NCBI RefSeq assembly: GCF_000716435.1
Contig: NZ_JNWO01000021.1
Coordinates: forward strand, 62,001 to 126,000
DNA from: Streptomyces xylophagus
GTDB taxonomy: Bacteria; Actinomycetota; Actinomycetes; Streptomycetales; Streptomycetaceae
Reading direction: 5' to 3'
DNA: 64,000 nucleotides
The notes under the pieces: model-generated
What the model saw: the letters and a program-made list of their open reading frames with translations, nothing else
Databases searched by the model: none
Told to the model about the DNA's origin: nothing
In this document: positions 33,306-42,223 of the stretch, piece by piece
Numbering within the stretch: the first letter of the stretch is position 1
Layout: the number at the start of each line of letters is the position of its first letter
Position numbers and translations under genes: made by a program

Positions 33306-36300
33306 CTACTTCATGGTCAGGAACCGCTGCACCAGCGAGGCCAGCAGCACCGCCAGCAGGGGCAGCGAGAACCAGAAACTGCTCTGCAGCCACCGCAGTT
33401 GACGCACACTCGGCCGCACCGCGACCCGGACGACCTCGCGGGCCGTCAGCATCAGGATCAGGGCGAGGGCGGCGAGCGCGCCGACCACCGACCACGGCGT
33501 CCAGGTGATCTGCGGTCCGATCGGCCCGGGATCGGGCTTGGGGACCGCGCCGGCCGGCTGCTTGCGCAGCGCGTACATGGTCACGTCGTCGTTGACGAGG
33601 ACCTTCCTCAACTCCTGCCGGTTGTCCAGGTTCTGGATGAGCCGGGACTCCCAGGTCGCCGAGTAGCCCGCGTCCAGCTGGAGTGAGACGACCTGGCTCT
33701 TGTTGAGCATCAGATACGAGTTCGGGCCCGCGTCCTTGAGCGCCTTGACCAGGCCGGACACCAGCACCGGGTCCGAAGGGGCCAGCGTCGGCACGTAGTT
33801 GACGCGTTCCATGTCCTTCGCGCCCCACGGCATCGCCGGCGTCACGTCGTTGACCGTGTCGTTGCTCAGCCACAGCAGCCGTACCGTCGGCTTGTCGTGG
33901 GCGTACACGTAGTTCATGGCGGCGACCTCGCCGGGCCGGACCCGCTCGAAGCCCTCGTTGCCCCAACGGGCCACCAGGAAGCCGCCCATGAGCAGCAGGC
34001 CGGCGACCAGCGCGGCCAGCGGGGCGAGGCTCATCCGGTCCTTCTCACGCTCCTTGGCGGTGGCGCCGGTGCGCGGGAAGAGGGCGAGACCGGCGAGCAG
34101 GGCCGCGCCCGGCACCGCGAACATGAAGACGCGCAGCGCCATCTCGCCGCCGTAGGACTGCATGCCGAAGCCCAGGAACGGGACGAAGGTGAGGACGAGC
34201 AGGGAGCGTTCGCGGTACTTGTGGTCGCGGCGGCGCCACCAGCCCCAGCAGGCGAAGGCCATGACGCCGCCGGCCAGCAGGACCCGGGCGTAGAGGACCA
34301 GCTTGTGGGTCGAACTGCCGCCCTGGATACGGCCGGAGACGGAGGTCGAGACATTGCTGCCGACGCCGCCGACCCCGCCGAAGAGGTCGTTGAAGTGTCC
34401 CGACCAGTACGGCTCGGCCATGAAGCCGATCCACACCGCGACCAGCACCGCGAACAGGATGGGCAGGCCGCGCAGTTCGGAGCGGCCGATCAGGACGAGG
34501 ACCGTGAGCACGCCCAGCATCACGAACGGCGTGAGCTGGTGGGCCGGGACGCTCGCCGCGAACAGACCGATCAACACCAGGAGCAGGACGGCCTGTTGGC
34601 GTCGGTCGGTCGGTTCGACCTCCGCCTCGCCGGGCCGCATCTTCGTCCACAGGACCTTCGGCGCCCGGAACCAGACCAGGAGGATCGCCACGAAGGTCAG
34701 ATAGAGGAGGAACGTGAAGCCCTGCGGGGAGAAGTAGTCCTGGCCGACCCAGCCGCTGAGCACGAAGATCCAGATGCCGGTCCACTTCGCCCGCCAGCTC
34801 GCCCGCAGCGAGCGCACGAGCAGGAACATCGGTGCCAGATAGGCGAGTTGGATGGCGGTGGGCCACCAGCGGATCACCTCGGTCCAGTCGGTGACCCCGC
34901 ACGCCCTGCCGACGAACGCGGCCACCGCGAAGAAGCCCGGCCAGCTCCAGCGGGCGTCCAGGTCGGGCACGGCCGACCCGGTGCGGTCGATGTAGTCGAT
35001 GAACCCGAGGTGCTGCCAGGCCGTCGGGAAGCGCGGCTCGGTCTCGATCACCGCGGGCAGCGCGTGCAGCGAGACCACGGTCGCCAGCAGGGTGATCAGC
35101 AGCAGTGCCTTGTGCTCGCGGCCCAGCCACAGCAGTGAGGCGAACACCGTGATCAGCAGCGCGGCCCCGACCAGCGTCGGCAGCGGCAGCACCGAGATCA
35201 GGCCGAGCCCGCCCATGCGGTCCAGGTCGGACTCGCCGAGCCGCAGCGCGGGCACCCAGTACAGGAGCAGCGCGGCGACCAGCAGACAGCCGAGCACGAC
35301 ACCGGGGCGCGTGGGCACGAGGCGTTCGCGCAGGGACAACGGGCGGGCGGGCGGCGGTACTTCGGCTTCCCGGGACTCCGTCTCCCGTGCTTCTGCCGCT
35401 ACGAGCGCAGCCTCCGGTACGACCACCCGGTCGGAGCCGTCGGCGGGTTCGAACGGCGCGTCCACCTCCGGCTCGGTGGACGGACTCAGCGAGGACTCCG
35501 AGCCGGGTTCCCGCTCCTCCACGGGCAGTCCCACGACCTCGGACCGCTTGATGCCGAGCGCCCAGGTCGGCCGTTGCTCGCCGGACACGATGGGGGTGCC
35601 GGTGGGCGGGGTGCCGGGACCGGGGCGTACGTCGGGTCGGCGTTCCAGGTGGTCGAAGTCCACATGTATGCCGAGCGCGAGGGTGTCGGAGTCGAGCGCC
35701 CAGGCCGGGCCCCGCCGACGCGGTGCGGCCGGGACCTCGCGCGCTCCGAGGTCGGCGAGGTCGCCGTCCGGTGCCGCGTCCTCGGGCAGCTCGGCGGGCG
35801 GCGCGGCCCTGAGCGTCTTGAAGAGTTTGGGCGCGGCGATCGTCACGATCACCGCGAGGCTGGAGATCTCGGCGACGCCCGCGCCGGTCAGGCCCATGCG
35901 GGGGAGCAGCAGCAGCGTCAGACCGAGCACGAGGACGCACAACAGGCCCTGCAGCAGGGCGAGTCCACTGGTGCGGCTCTGCGCGCGCAGCACCGCGAAG
36001 TACGTCTCCATGACGACCCGCAGCAGCGCGCCCACCGCGAACCAGCGCAGCAGCGGTGTCGCCGCGTCCGCGTAGCCCGCGCCGAACACGCCCAGGATGT
36101 ACGGGGCGCCGATGAAGAGCAGCCCGCAGATCGGGAGCATGATCCGGGCCATCCGCTTGAGCGCGGCCCGGGTGTTGGCGGCGATCCGCGCGGGATCGTG
36201 CGAGCCCTCGACGGTCAGCGAGGCGCCCATGTTGATGGCGAGCAGGTTGACCGTGCCGCCTATCGTCGTGGTGATGTAGAAGTACGCGTTGTCCTCGGAG

Positions 36301-37139
36301 CTGACCTGCGAGGCGATGATCACCGGCACGAGGTAGACCACGGCGAGCGAGAACAGCGAGCCGGTGTAGTCCCCGGCGAGGAACCTGCTGATCTCCTTCA
36401 GCGTCGGCGGCTTCGCGTGCTCCTCGGTCGCCTTGATGTGCCGGGGCACCAGCCGCCGGAACACCAGCCAGCCGAGCGGCACCACGGAGAACGCGATCGC
36501 GGCGACCCACGACACGAAGACACCGCTCGTGGCGAGCGCCGACGCCAGCCCCACGAGCAGCGCCAACTTCACCGCCGAGAACACCGTGTTGCCCACCGGC
36601 ACCCAGGGCGCGCTGCGCAACCCGGTCAGCACCCCGTCCTGGAGTGTGAGCAGGTTCCAGGCGACGACCGCCACGACGAAGCCGAGCGCGGGGACCGGCC
36701 CGTGCAGGAAGCGGTACGAGGGTCCCCAGTCGCTCAGGGTCAGCAGGAAGATGCCGGCCCCGACCGCGACGACGAGCGAACTGCCCGCGTACGTACGGAA
36801 GATGAGGCGTCCGGTGGCGCGTCCCGCGACCGGGATGAAGCGGGCCAGGGCGCCCGTCAGGGTCACCGCGGTGAGTCCGGCGAGCAGTTTCATCGCGGCG
36901 ATCGCCGCCGAACCCTGCCCGACCGCGGAAGGCGAGTAGTAGTGGGCCGCGATCAGCCAGTAGCCGAGCCCGAGCACCGCGGAGATCCCGGTGTTGAGCA
37001 TCAGGGCGTAGGCGTTGCGGAACAGCGGGCTGCCGCCGGGGGACTTGCCCCTCCCCGGCAGGCGCAGACGGCGCCCCGACTGCTGGGACGCCGCGGGCTC
37101 GGGCGTTGCGGCCTGGGTGGTGGTCGTCGTGTCAGACAC
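33306..37139 (-). CDS. Fusion of a Wzx/MurJ-like flippase with a membrane glycosyltransferase-like module
   Basis: A 1277-residue membrane protein. Residues about 35-470 are a polysaccharide flippase of the MATE/Wzx superfamily (FRNAYALMLNTGISAVLGLGYWLIAAHYYSPSAVGQGSAAIA, about 12-14 helices). A soluble, acidic, Ser/Glu/Pro-rich linker of about 180 residues follows. Residues about 660-1277 are a second multi-helix module with a large outer loop (TEPRFPTAWQHLGFIDYIDRTGSAV, GQDYFSPQGFTFLLYL), like undecaprenyl-linked glycosyltransferases or O-antigen polymerases. Combined export and assembly of a polysaccharide is the likely role. GTG 37139 overlaps the deacetylase stop. Flippase call is firm; the second half is inferred from topology. 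Confidence 0.8.
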   Translation of the reverse strand: MSDTTTTTQAATPEPAASQQSGRRLRLPGRGKSPGGSPLFRNAYALMLNTGISAVLGLGYWLIAAHYYSPSAVGQGSAAIAAMKLLAGLTAVTLTGALARFIPVAGRATGRLIFRTYAGSSLVVAVGAGIFLLTLSDWGPSYRFLHGPVPALGFVVAVVAWNLLTLQDGVLTGLRSAPWVPVGNTVFSAVKLALLVGLASALATSGVFVSWVAAIAFSVVPLGWLVFRRLVPRHIKATEEHAKPPTLKEISRFLAGDYTGSLFSLAVVYLVPVIIASQVSSEDNAYFYITTTIGGTVNLLAINMGASLTVEGSHDPARIAANTRAALKRMARIMLPICGLLFIGAPYILGVFGAGYADAATPLLRWFAVGALLRVVMETYFAVLRAQSRTSGLALLQGLLCVLVLGLTLLLLPRMGLTGAGVAEISSLAVIVTIAAPKLFKTLRAAPPAELPEDAAPDGDLADLGAREVPAAPRRRGPAWALDSDTLALGIHVDFDHLERRPDVRPGPGTPPTGTPIVSGEQRPTWALGIKRSEVVGLPVEEREPGSESSLSPSTEPEVDAPFEPADGSDRVVVPEAALVAAEARETESREAEVPPPARPLSLRERLVPTRPGVVLGCLLVAALLLYWVPALRLGESDLDRMGGLGLISVLPLPTLVGAALLITVFASLLWLGREHKALLLITLLATVVSLHALPAVIETEPRFPTAWQHLGFIDYIDRTGSAVPDLDARWSWPGFFAVAAFVGRACGVTDWTEVIRWWPTAIQLAYLAPMFLLVRSLRASWRAKWTGIWIFVLSGWVGQDYFSPQGFTFLLYLTFVAILLVWFRAPKVLWTKMRPGEAEVEPTDRRQQAVLLLVLIGLFAASVPAHQLTPFVMLGVLTVLVLIGRSELRGLPILFAVLVAVWIGFMAEPYWSGHFNDLFGGVGGVGSNVSTSVSGRIQGGSSTHKLVLYARVLLAGGVMAFACWGWWRRRDHKYRERSLLVLTFVPFLGFGMQSYGGEMALRVFMFAVPGAALLAGLALFPRTGATAKEREKDRMSLAPLAALVAGLLLMGGFLVARWGNEGFERVRPGEVAAMNYVYAHDKPTVRLLWLSNDTVNDVTPAMPWGAKDMERVNYVPTLAPSDPVLVSGLVKALKDAGPNSYLMLNKSQVVSLQLDAGYSATWESRLIQNLDNRQELRKVLVNDDVTMYALRKQPAGAVPKPDPGPIGPQITWTPWSVVGALAALALILMLTAREVVRVAVRPSVRQLRWLQSSFWFSLPLLAVLLASLVQRFLTMK

Positions 37140-37932
37140 GGGAACGGCTGGCCTTCCGGCGGACCTGGCGGGCTCTGCGGACCATGGCGTAGCCCTGGGT
37201 GAGGGCACGGTCCCTGGCGAAGTTGCGGGCGATCGCACGGCCCTCGACGAGCCGCTCGAACTCCTCGACACCCGTACTGCGGCGCACAGTTACCCGCCGC
37301 AAGGCATACGGCCCCTGCCGGCGGCGGGCGAGGTCGTTGCCGACGGCGAGCGCCTGCGCGAACCCGGCCGCGCGCACCGCCTGGCGCACCCGGCGGCTGG
37401 AGTAGCCGTACGGATACGCGAACGAGACGGGTACGGCGCCGAGTTCGTCGGCGACGATCTCCTTGCAGCGGACCAGCTCCGCGCGCAGGGAGTCGTCGTC
37501 GAGCTGGTCGAGCTGCGGGTGGGTGTGGCTGTGGCCGCCGATCTCGACGTCCGCGCCCGCGAGTTCGCGCACCTGGTCCCAGTCGAGCATGGTGTCCAGG
37601 CCGCCCCCGGTGTCGTGGGCGCCCCGGATCCAGCCCGTGGAGACGAACAGGGTGGAAGCGAAGCCGTGTTGGGCCAGTGCGGGCAGGGCGTGCCGGTGCA
37701 CACCCTCGTAGCCGTCGTCGAAGGTGATCAGGACCGGGCGGTCGGGCAGCGGCTTGCCGGAACGCCAACTCGCGGCCAGATCGGCGGTGTTGATCGGCGT
37801 GAAGCGCAGGTCGCCGAGCAGGGCCAGCTGTTCGGCGAACGCCTCCGGTGCGACGGACAGGGCGCGGGTGGCGTCGTTCGGGGAGGTGGCGATCGAGTGG
37901 TACATGAGGATCGGCACCGGTGTGTCACTCAT
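37132..37932 (-). CDS. Polysaccharide deacetylase (NodB/CE4)
   Basis: A 266-residue NodB-domain protein. Motif 1 reads PVLITFDDGYEGV (catalytic Asp and metal Asp), motif 2 IGGHSHTHPQLDQL (two metal His), motif 3 SFAYPYGYSSRRV. No signal peptide is visible, so it probably acts on the cytoplasmic or membrane-linked intermediate. It would remove acetyl groups from GlcNAc units of the polymer made by this cluster. It overlaps the glycosyltransferase gene upstream (ATG inside its end) and the flippase fusion downstream, so the three are co-translated. Confidence 0.9.
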   Translation of the reverse strand: MSDTPVPILMYHSIATSPNDATRALSVAPEAFAEQLALLGDLRFTPINTADLAASWRSGKPLPDRPVLITFDDGYEGVHRHALPALAQHGFASTLFVSTGWIRGAHDTGGGLDTMLDWDQVRELAGADVEIGGHSHTHPQLDQLDDDSLRAELVRCKEIVADELGAVPVSFAYPYGYSSRRVRQAVRAAGFAQALAVGNDLARRRQGPYALRRVTVRRSTGVEEFERLVEGRAIARNFARDRALTQGYAMVRRARQVRRKASRSRV

Positions 37933-38926
37933 GTGCGTCCCCCCGATCGATCCCGACCACTTCGAAAGTGGCCCCGCCCCGTCGTGCCTTGACGCTCCCG
38001 ACGACATACCCGCCCGCCGCCGTGAACACCCCGGCGACGATCGCGCCCGCCCGGCCCGCACCGCCCGGCCGGGCGAACACGGCGTCCCGCAGCCCGCGCA
38101 CCACTCCGGCAGGCAGCACCCGGGTCGTGTACCGGCGCTCGGACTCAAGTCCCTTGTCGGCGCCGACACTTCGGGCCACCAGCGCCTTGGAGAGACCCTC
38201 GGCGTAGGTACGCGTACGGAAGTACCCGAAGTGCTCGCGCGCCTCGGGCACCCGGTGGTGGATCACCGCCCGGTCGTCGATGAGCAGCACCGCGTCCGGT
38301 CTGGCGCGGGTGAGGCGGATGCAGAGTTCCGTCTCCTCGCAGCCCAGCGGACGCTTGTCGCCGTCGCGCCCGATTCCGGTGGCGAAGCCGCCGGCCGCGT
38401 CGAACGCCGTACGCCGGAACGAGGCGTTGCCGCCGAGGACGTTGCGCACCCGCACCCGGCCCGGCGGCAGGCCCTTGTACGTGCAGCCCACCACCCAGTC
38501 GAACTCCGCGGGGAACCAGGCGGGCCGGCGGCCCGACGCCCAGATCGGCAGCGTACGGCCGCCGACGGCCATCACCCGCGGATCGGTGTACGCCTCGGCG
38601 AAGTACCGCAGCCACTCCCGCTCGGCCACGGCGTCGTCGTCGAGGAAGGCGATGACCTCGCCGCGCGAGGCGGCGATGCCGGTGTTGCGGCCGGCGGACA
38701 GACCGCGCGGGCCCGCGTTCGCCAGCACGCGGACCTCGCCCGTCTCCTTCAAGTCCTTGTACTCCCTGGTGAGTCGGTCCAGGAGAGCGGGGTTGTGGTC
38801 GACGACCAGCAACGTCTCCAGCGCGGGCCGTGACTGCGCCCGCACCGAGGAGACCGCCGCGAGGATGTCCTCCCAGCGGTCCTCGGTGTAGACGCAGATC
38901 ACGACGGAGATGTCGTGACTGCTCAA
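37925..38926 (-). CDS. GT2 family glycosyltransferase
   Basis: A 333-residue GT-A glycosyltransferase. ISVVICVYTEDRWEDILAAVSSV at the start, the DxD-type metal motif FLDDDAVAE (about residue 92), the acceptor loop CEETELCIRL near 210, and a C-terminal hydrophobic segment (AGAIVAGVFTAAGGYVVG) that may hold it at the membrane. TTG 38926 is the start because it overlaps the stop of the preceding glycosyltransferase as TTGA and precedes the first strand exactly as expected. It adds sugars to the lipid-linked repeat unit; donor unknown. Confidence 0.9.
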   Translation of the reverse strand: MSSHDISVVICVYTEDRWEDILAAVSSVRAQSRPALETLLVVDHNPALLDRLTREYKDLKETGEVRVLANAGPRGLSAGRNTGIAASRGEVIAFLDDDAVAEREWLRYFAEAYTDPRVMAVGGRTLPIWASGRRPAWFPAEFDWVVGCTYKGLPPGRVRVRNVLGGNASFRRTAFDAAGGFATGIGRDGDKRPLGCEETELCIRLTRARPDAVLLIDDRAVIHHRVPEAREHFGYFRTRTYAEGLSKALVARSVGADKGLESERRYTTRVLPAGVVRGLRDAVFARPGGAGRAGAIVAGVFTAAGGYVVGSVKARRGGATFEVVGIDRGDAHE

Positions 38927-39774
38927 GACACCTCTCCCCGGACCGAGTCGACCTGCGAGTCGCGCCGCCGGTCGAGACCGTCGATCATCGTGGAGTGCGA
39001 ACGGCGGCGCAGCGCACGCCGGTTGGAGCGCTCCTTGAGGATCACCTTGAGCACCCGGATACCGTCCCGCACGGCCCGCAGATTGCTCGTGCCGTGGATA
39101 CGGAGGTACTCGTGGCTGGGGATCTCCTGCACCTTGAGGCCGGCCTTGACCACCCGGATGTTGATCAGGGTCTCGATCTCGAAGCCGGTGCAGTCGAGGT
39201 CGATCTTGTCGAGGCAGTGCCTCCAGAACGCGTTGTATCCATAGCAGAGATCGGTGTAGCGGGCGCCGAACTTGCGGTTGACGATCGTGCACAGCGCCCA
39301 GTTGCCGAGCTTGCGGATGAACGTCATGTCGTCCGTGCCGCCGCCGTTGGCGAAGCGCGAGCCCTTGGCGAAGTCCGCGCCCGAGACGAGGGCGGAGACA
39401 TAGCTGACGATCTCGTTCCCGTCGGCCGAGCCGTCCGCGTCGACCATCACGATGATGTCGCCGCTGCACGCCTCGAACCCGGTGATCAGGGCATCCCCCT
39501 TGCCCTTGCCCTGTTGTTCGACGACCTTGACCCCGGGCCACAGCTCGCGGGCCACTTCGACGGTGTCGTCGGTGGAATTGCCGTCCACAAGAACCACTTC
39601 GTGGATCCACGCGGGAAGGGTCTTGAAGACGTAGGGAAGATTCTCCGCCTCATTCATGGCGGGAATCACGATGCTCACCGGCGGTGTAATGGCCAGGTGA
39701 GAGGAGATGGGCCGGTATTTGGCCGACATTAACGGATCTTGGCCCGATGTCGCTGGGCGCAGAACAGAACTCAC
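38923..39774 (-). CDS. GT2 family glycosyltransferase, DPM1/GtrB-like
   Basis: A 283-residue GT-A enzyme of the dolichol-phosphate mannose synthase type: VSIVIPAMNEAENLPYVFKTL, donor-site VDGNSTDDTVEVA, DxD MVDADGSAD, and YGYNAFWRHCLDKI. There is no C-terminal membrane helix, so it is the soluble form. It may charge polyprenyl phosphate with a sugar for the flippase/transferase fusion. GTG 39774 gives the full length; ATG 39729 (MSAKYRPI) is an alternative and neither has a strong ribosome site. First gene of the four-gene operon on this strand. Confidence 0.88.
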   Translation of the reverse strand: MSSVLRPATSGQDPLMSAKYRPISSHLAITPPVSIVIPAMNEAENLPYVFKTLPAWIHEVVLVDGNSTDDTVEVARELWPGVKVVEQQGKGKGDALITGFEACSGDIIVMVDADGSADGNEIVSYVSALVSGADFAKGSRFANGGGTDDMTFIRKLGNWALCTIVNRKFGARYTDLCYGYNAFWRHCLDKIDLDCTGFEIETLINIRVVKAGLKVQEIPSHEYLRIHGTSNLRAVRDGIRVLKVILKERSNRRALRRRSHSTMIDGLDRRRDSQVDSVRGEVS

Positions 39775-39861
39775 GAGTCTGGTCCCTCTCGTCCGGCGGA
39801 CCGCCCGCCCCTGGGCGGCCCGGCTCTGTGCTCCGGTTCGAAAGGGGGGTTCTCACGGCGA

Positions 39862-39883
39862 CACGGAGAAAAGGATCTCCGTG
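39862..39883 (-). promoter_or_regulatory. Hairpin in the presumed leader of the polysaccharide operon
   Basis: Eight-bp perfect stem CACGGAGA / TCTCCGTG with a six-base loop, about 90 bases upstream of the first glycosyltransferase start. Its arms contain ggag/ctcc sequences. Role unknown. Confidence 0.35.
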
Positions 39884-40072
39884 CACGCGTGGTGAGCTGG
39901 CAAAGCTGGTCGACCCCCGAAAGACATGAAAGCCGGCCGCGCGGCACGACTCGGTCACAAGTGCGGTCACCGAGCACGGCACCCCCCTACCGCGCCCCAC
40001 CCCGGTTCATCGCGGTCCTTGAGCCCTCCCCTAGAGCCGCTCGATGATGGACCAGTGCGGGTGAGATGTACG

Positions 40073-40102
40073 ACGGTATTGATGATTGAACCTGTATGGC
40101 AA
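40073..40102 (-). promoter_or_regulatory. Possible SigA-type promoter of the polysaccharide operon
   Basis: On the - strand TTGCCA (-35) and TACCGT (-10) are 18 bases apart, in the AT-richest part of the gap. This would give a leader of roughly 290 bases before the first glycosyltransferase. Confidence 0.35.
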
Positions 40103-40141
40103 GACCTGGAACGAGGCCTCACGTTTTTGTTGGTTTGACCG

Positions 40142-40567
40142 TTACCCTACTTTGTCAGCCGTTGTGCGGCCGTGCATATGCCGCGTGAATACCGATAGCG
40201 ATATCAGGCCACTGATCGCCGCCACCGCGATGATTCCCCCGTCGATCGACCAGCGATGCACGGCCAGCATTCCCTGGGCCACCAGCATGTCGACGACGAC
40301 CGCGCCCGCCACCGAAGTGAGAACGCGGCCGAAGGGATCAAGTCCGCGCAGCACCGCGGCAATTGAGGCGGCCGGCGCGGAGAACAGGAAGAAAAGCGCG
40401 AACGGCCCGCGCAGTGGTGATCCCGAGTCGATGAGCGCGAGCAGCGCGCCGACTCCTCCCACGGCGACAGCGGCGCCCGCGAGCAGTGGCGTCAGGTCCC
40501 TCCCCGGTCCTGACCGCGCACGCTCGACGCCGTCCGTGGAAGCTCTCTTGGTACGTAAGGTCTGCAT
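40142..40567 (-). CDS. Membrane protein with four helices
   Basis: A 141-residue protein with a basic start (QTLRTKRASTDGVERARSGPGRD) and about four hydrophobic helices: LTPLLAGAAVAVGGVGALLALI, FALFFLFSAPAASIAAVL, VLTSVAGAVVVDMLVAQGML, and GGIIAVAAISGLISLSVF, ending in a His/Arg tail. No family is recognised. It precedes the polysaccharide operon on the same strand after a 367-base gap and may be an accessory of the cluster; that link is by position only. ATG 40567 chosen; longer in-frame start at 40636 is possible. Confidence 0.7.
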   Translation of the reverse strand: MQTLRTKRASTDGVERARSGPGRDLTPLLAGAAVAVGGVGALLALIDSGSPLRGPFALFFLFSAPAASIAAVLRGLDPFGRVLTSVAGAVVVDMLVAQGMLAVHRWSIDGGIIAVAAISGLISLSVFTRHMHGRTTADKVG

Positions 40568-40682
40568 TGGCGACTTTGCCCCCCAGCGCGCCGGATGCCG
40601 GGTTTCAATGTGGCGCAGCCCGACCGGGCACGTCAAGGTGAAAGAGCCGCTTGCACCGGTTCTCGTGCATCTCCGAATGGGT

Positions 40683-40715
40683 GTTCCCCGGAGGCATCTG
40701 CTGCCTCCGGGGAAC
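40683..40715 (-). terminator. Hairpin terminator after the subtilase gene
   Basis: A 14-bp perfect stem GTTCCCCGGAGGCA / TGCCTCCGGGGAAC with a five-base loop, 27 bases beyond the stop of the subtilase gene on the - strand. Confidence 0.8.
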
Positions 40716-40741
40716 CGGTGATTCGGTGGGGCGGGTGAGCG

Positions 40742-41950
40742 TTACGGGACGAGCTTCAGCAGCTTGTTCGGTGAACCGGTGCCCGCGCTGGTCACGACAC
40801 CCGAAGTGGCGCCGTTCACCAGGGCCGTGGCGACCTGGGCCGGGGTGGACGAGGTGTGGCCCGAGAGATAGACGGCCGCCGCGCCCGCCACGTGCGGGGT
40901 CGCCATCGAGGTGCCCGACAGGGTGGCGGTGGCGGTGTCACTGGTGTTGTAGCCCGCCAGGATCGACGAGCCGGGCGCGAAGATGTCCAGTATCGAGCCG
41001 TAGTTGGAGTAACTGGCCTTGGCGTCCGTGCTGGTGGTGGCGCCGACCGTGATCGCCGTGGACACCCGGGCGGGGGAGTACGAGGAGGCGTTGGCGCTGC
41101 TGTTGCCCGCCGCGACCGCGTAAGTCACGCCGCTGGAGATGGAGTTGGCGACCGCCGTGTCGAGCGAGGTGGAGGCGGAGCCGCCGAGCGACATGTTGGC
41201 GACCGCCGGGGTGGTGTGGTTCGAGGTCACCCAGTCGATGCCCGCGATCACGCCGGCGGTCGTACCCGAGCCGCTGTTGTCGAGCACCCGGACCGCCACG
41301 ATGTTCGCCTTCTTGGCGACGCCGTACGTCGTGCCCGCGATCGTCGTGGCCACATGGGTGCCGTGGCCGTTGCCGTCGGGGGCGGTGGTGTCGCCGTCGA
41401 CCGCGTCGTAGCCGTACGAGGCACGGCCGCTGATCTGGGTGTGGGTGATCCGGACGCCGGTGTCGATGACGTACACGGTCACACCGCTGCCCGCGCTGTC
41501 CGGGTAGGTGTACGTCCCCGACAGCGGCAGCGCGGCCTGGTCGATGCGGTCCAGGCCCCAGGGCGCGCTGGACTGCGTGGTGTCGGTCAGGTGGACGCGC
41601 TGGTTCTGCTCCACCGCGGCGACCGCCGGGTCGGCGGCGAGTCTCTTCGCCTCGGTCGCGGTGAGGGTCGCCGAGTAGCCGTTCAGTACGGTGCCGAACG
41701 TCTTCTTGACCGTGCCGCCGTACTCCTTGATCAGCCCCTTGCCCGCGGCCGAGGACGCCTTGAGGCCGGCGCTCTTCTTGAGGGTGACGATGTAGCTGCC
41801 GTCGACGGCTGTGGGGGAGCCGGCGGCCAGTACCGTGCCCGTGGCCGGGGCGGCCTGGGCGGGGAGTGCGGTGAGCCCGCCGACGAGAGCGGCGGTGGCC
41901 GCGCCGGTCATCGCGGCGAGCCGGAGCTTGTTGCTACGCAGGAGTGCCAT
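40742..41950 (-). CDS. Secreted subtilisin-like serine protease (S8, proteinase K type)
   Basis: A 402-residue preproprotease. Signal peptide to about residue 33 (LTALPAQAA), an I9 inhibitor/propeptide ([20 protein letters not shown] ... [12 protein letters not shown], about residues 50-122), and the S8 domain. Catalytic Asp in YVIDTGV, His in NGHGTHVA, Ser in [14 protein letters not shown], with oxyanion Asn in [11 protein letters not shown]. No C-terminal P-domain or transmembrane helix. It is a general extracellular protease. GGAGGA lies 11 bases before the ATG. Divergent from the GDSL lipase gene across a 273-base gap in which I see no clear operator. Confidence 0.93.
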   Translation of the reverse strand: MALLRSNKLRLAAMTGAATAALVGGLTALPAQAAPATGTVLAAGSPTAVDGSYIVTLKKSAGLKASSAAGKGLIKEYGGTVKKTFGTVLNGYSATLTATEAKRLAADPAVAAVEQNQRVHLTDTTQSSAPWGLDRIDQAALPLSGTYTYPDSAGSGVTVYVIDTGVRITHTQISGRASYGYDAVDGDTTAPDGNGHGTHVATTIAGTTYGVAKKANIVAVRVLDNSGSGTTAGVIAGIDWVTSNHTTPAVANMSLGGSASTSLDTAVANSISSGVTYAVAAGNSSANASSYSPARVSTAITVGATTSTDAKASYSNYGSILDIFAPGSSILAGYNTSDTATATLSGTSMATPHVAGAAAVYLSGHTSSTPAQVATALVNGATSGVVTSAGTGSPNKLLKLVP

Positions 41951-42223
41951 TACGAGGGAGTCCTCCTCCAGGCGGCGCGCGCCCGGGTCGGCGCGCGACT
42001 GTGGGGATGCGCGCGTTGACGCGCGCACGGCCGTGGAGCGTTGCGTTCCGCACCAAGGCTGAGCAAAGCCTCGGTCATGAACCGGTGTGGTTCAAGGGAG
42101 TTGACGGCCTGTCACAGAGCTGTCATGAGCACGCAATCAATCTCTCCATTGGCATGGACACTTCCCGCCGGTGCGTGGCACTGCTACCACGGTTGTGGCA
42201 GAGATCCTGCTAAGGGAGGTTCC

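Larger units (their letters stand above)
39775..40141. other. Upstream control region of the polysaccharide operon
   Basis: A 367-base gap without a convincing gene. On the - strand it holds a promoter-like pair (40073-40102) and an 8-bp hairpin (39862-39883). The end next to the membrane-protein gene (40060-40140) is noticeably AT-richer than the surroundings, as expected of a promoter. I compared it with the c-di-AMP riboswitch that precedes some Streptomyces wall genes and saw no match. Confidence 0.5.

Noticed and set aside
39775..40141. Possible c-di-AMP (ydaO-type) or other riboswitch before the polysaccharide operon
   Set aside because: The conserved core elements of that riboswitch could not be found in the - strand leader; only one simple hairpin is present.
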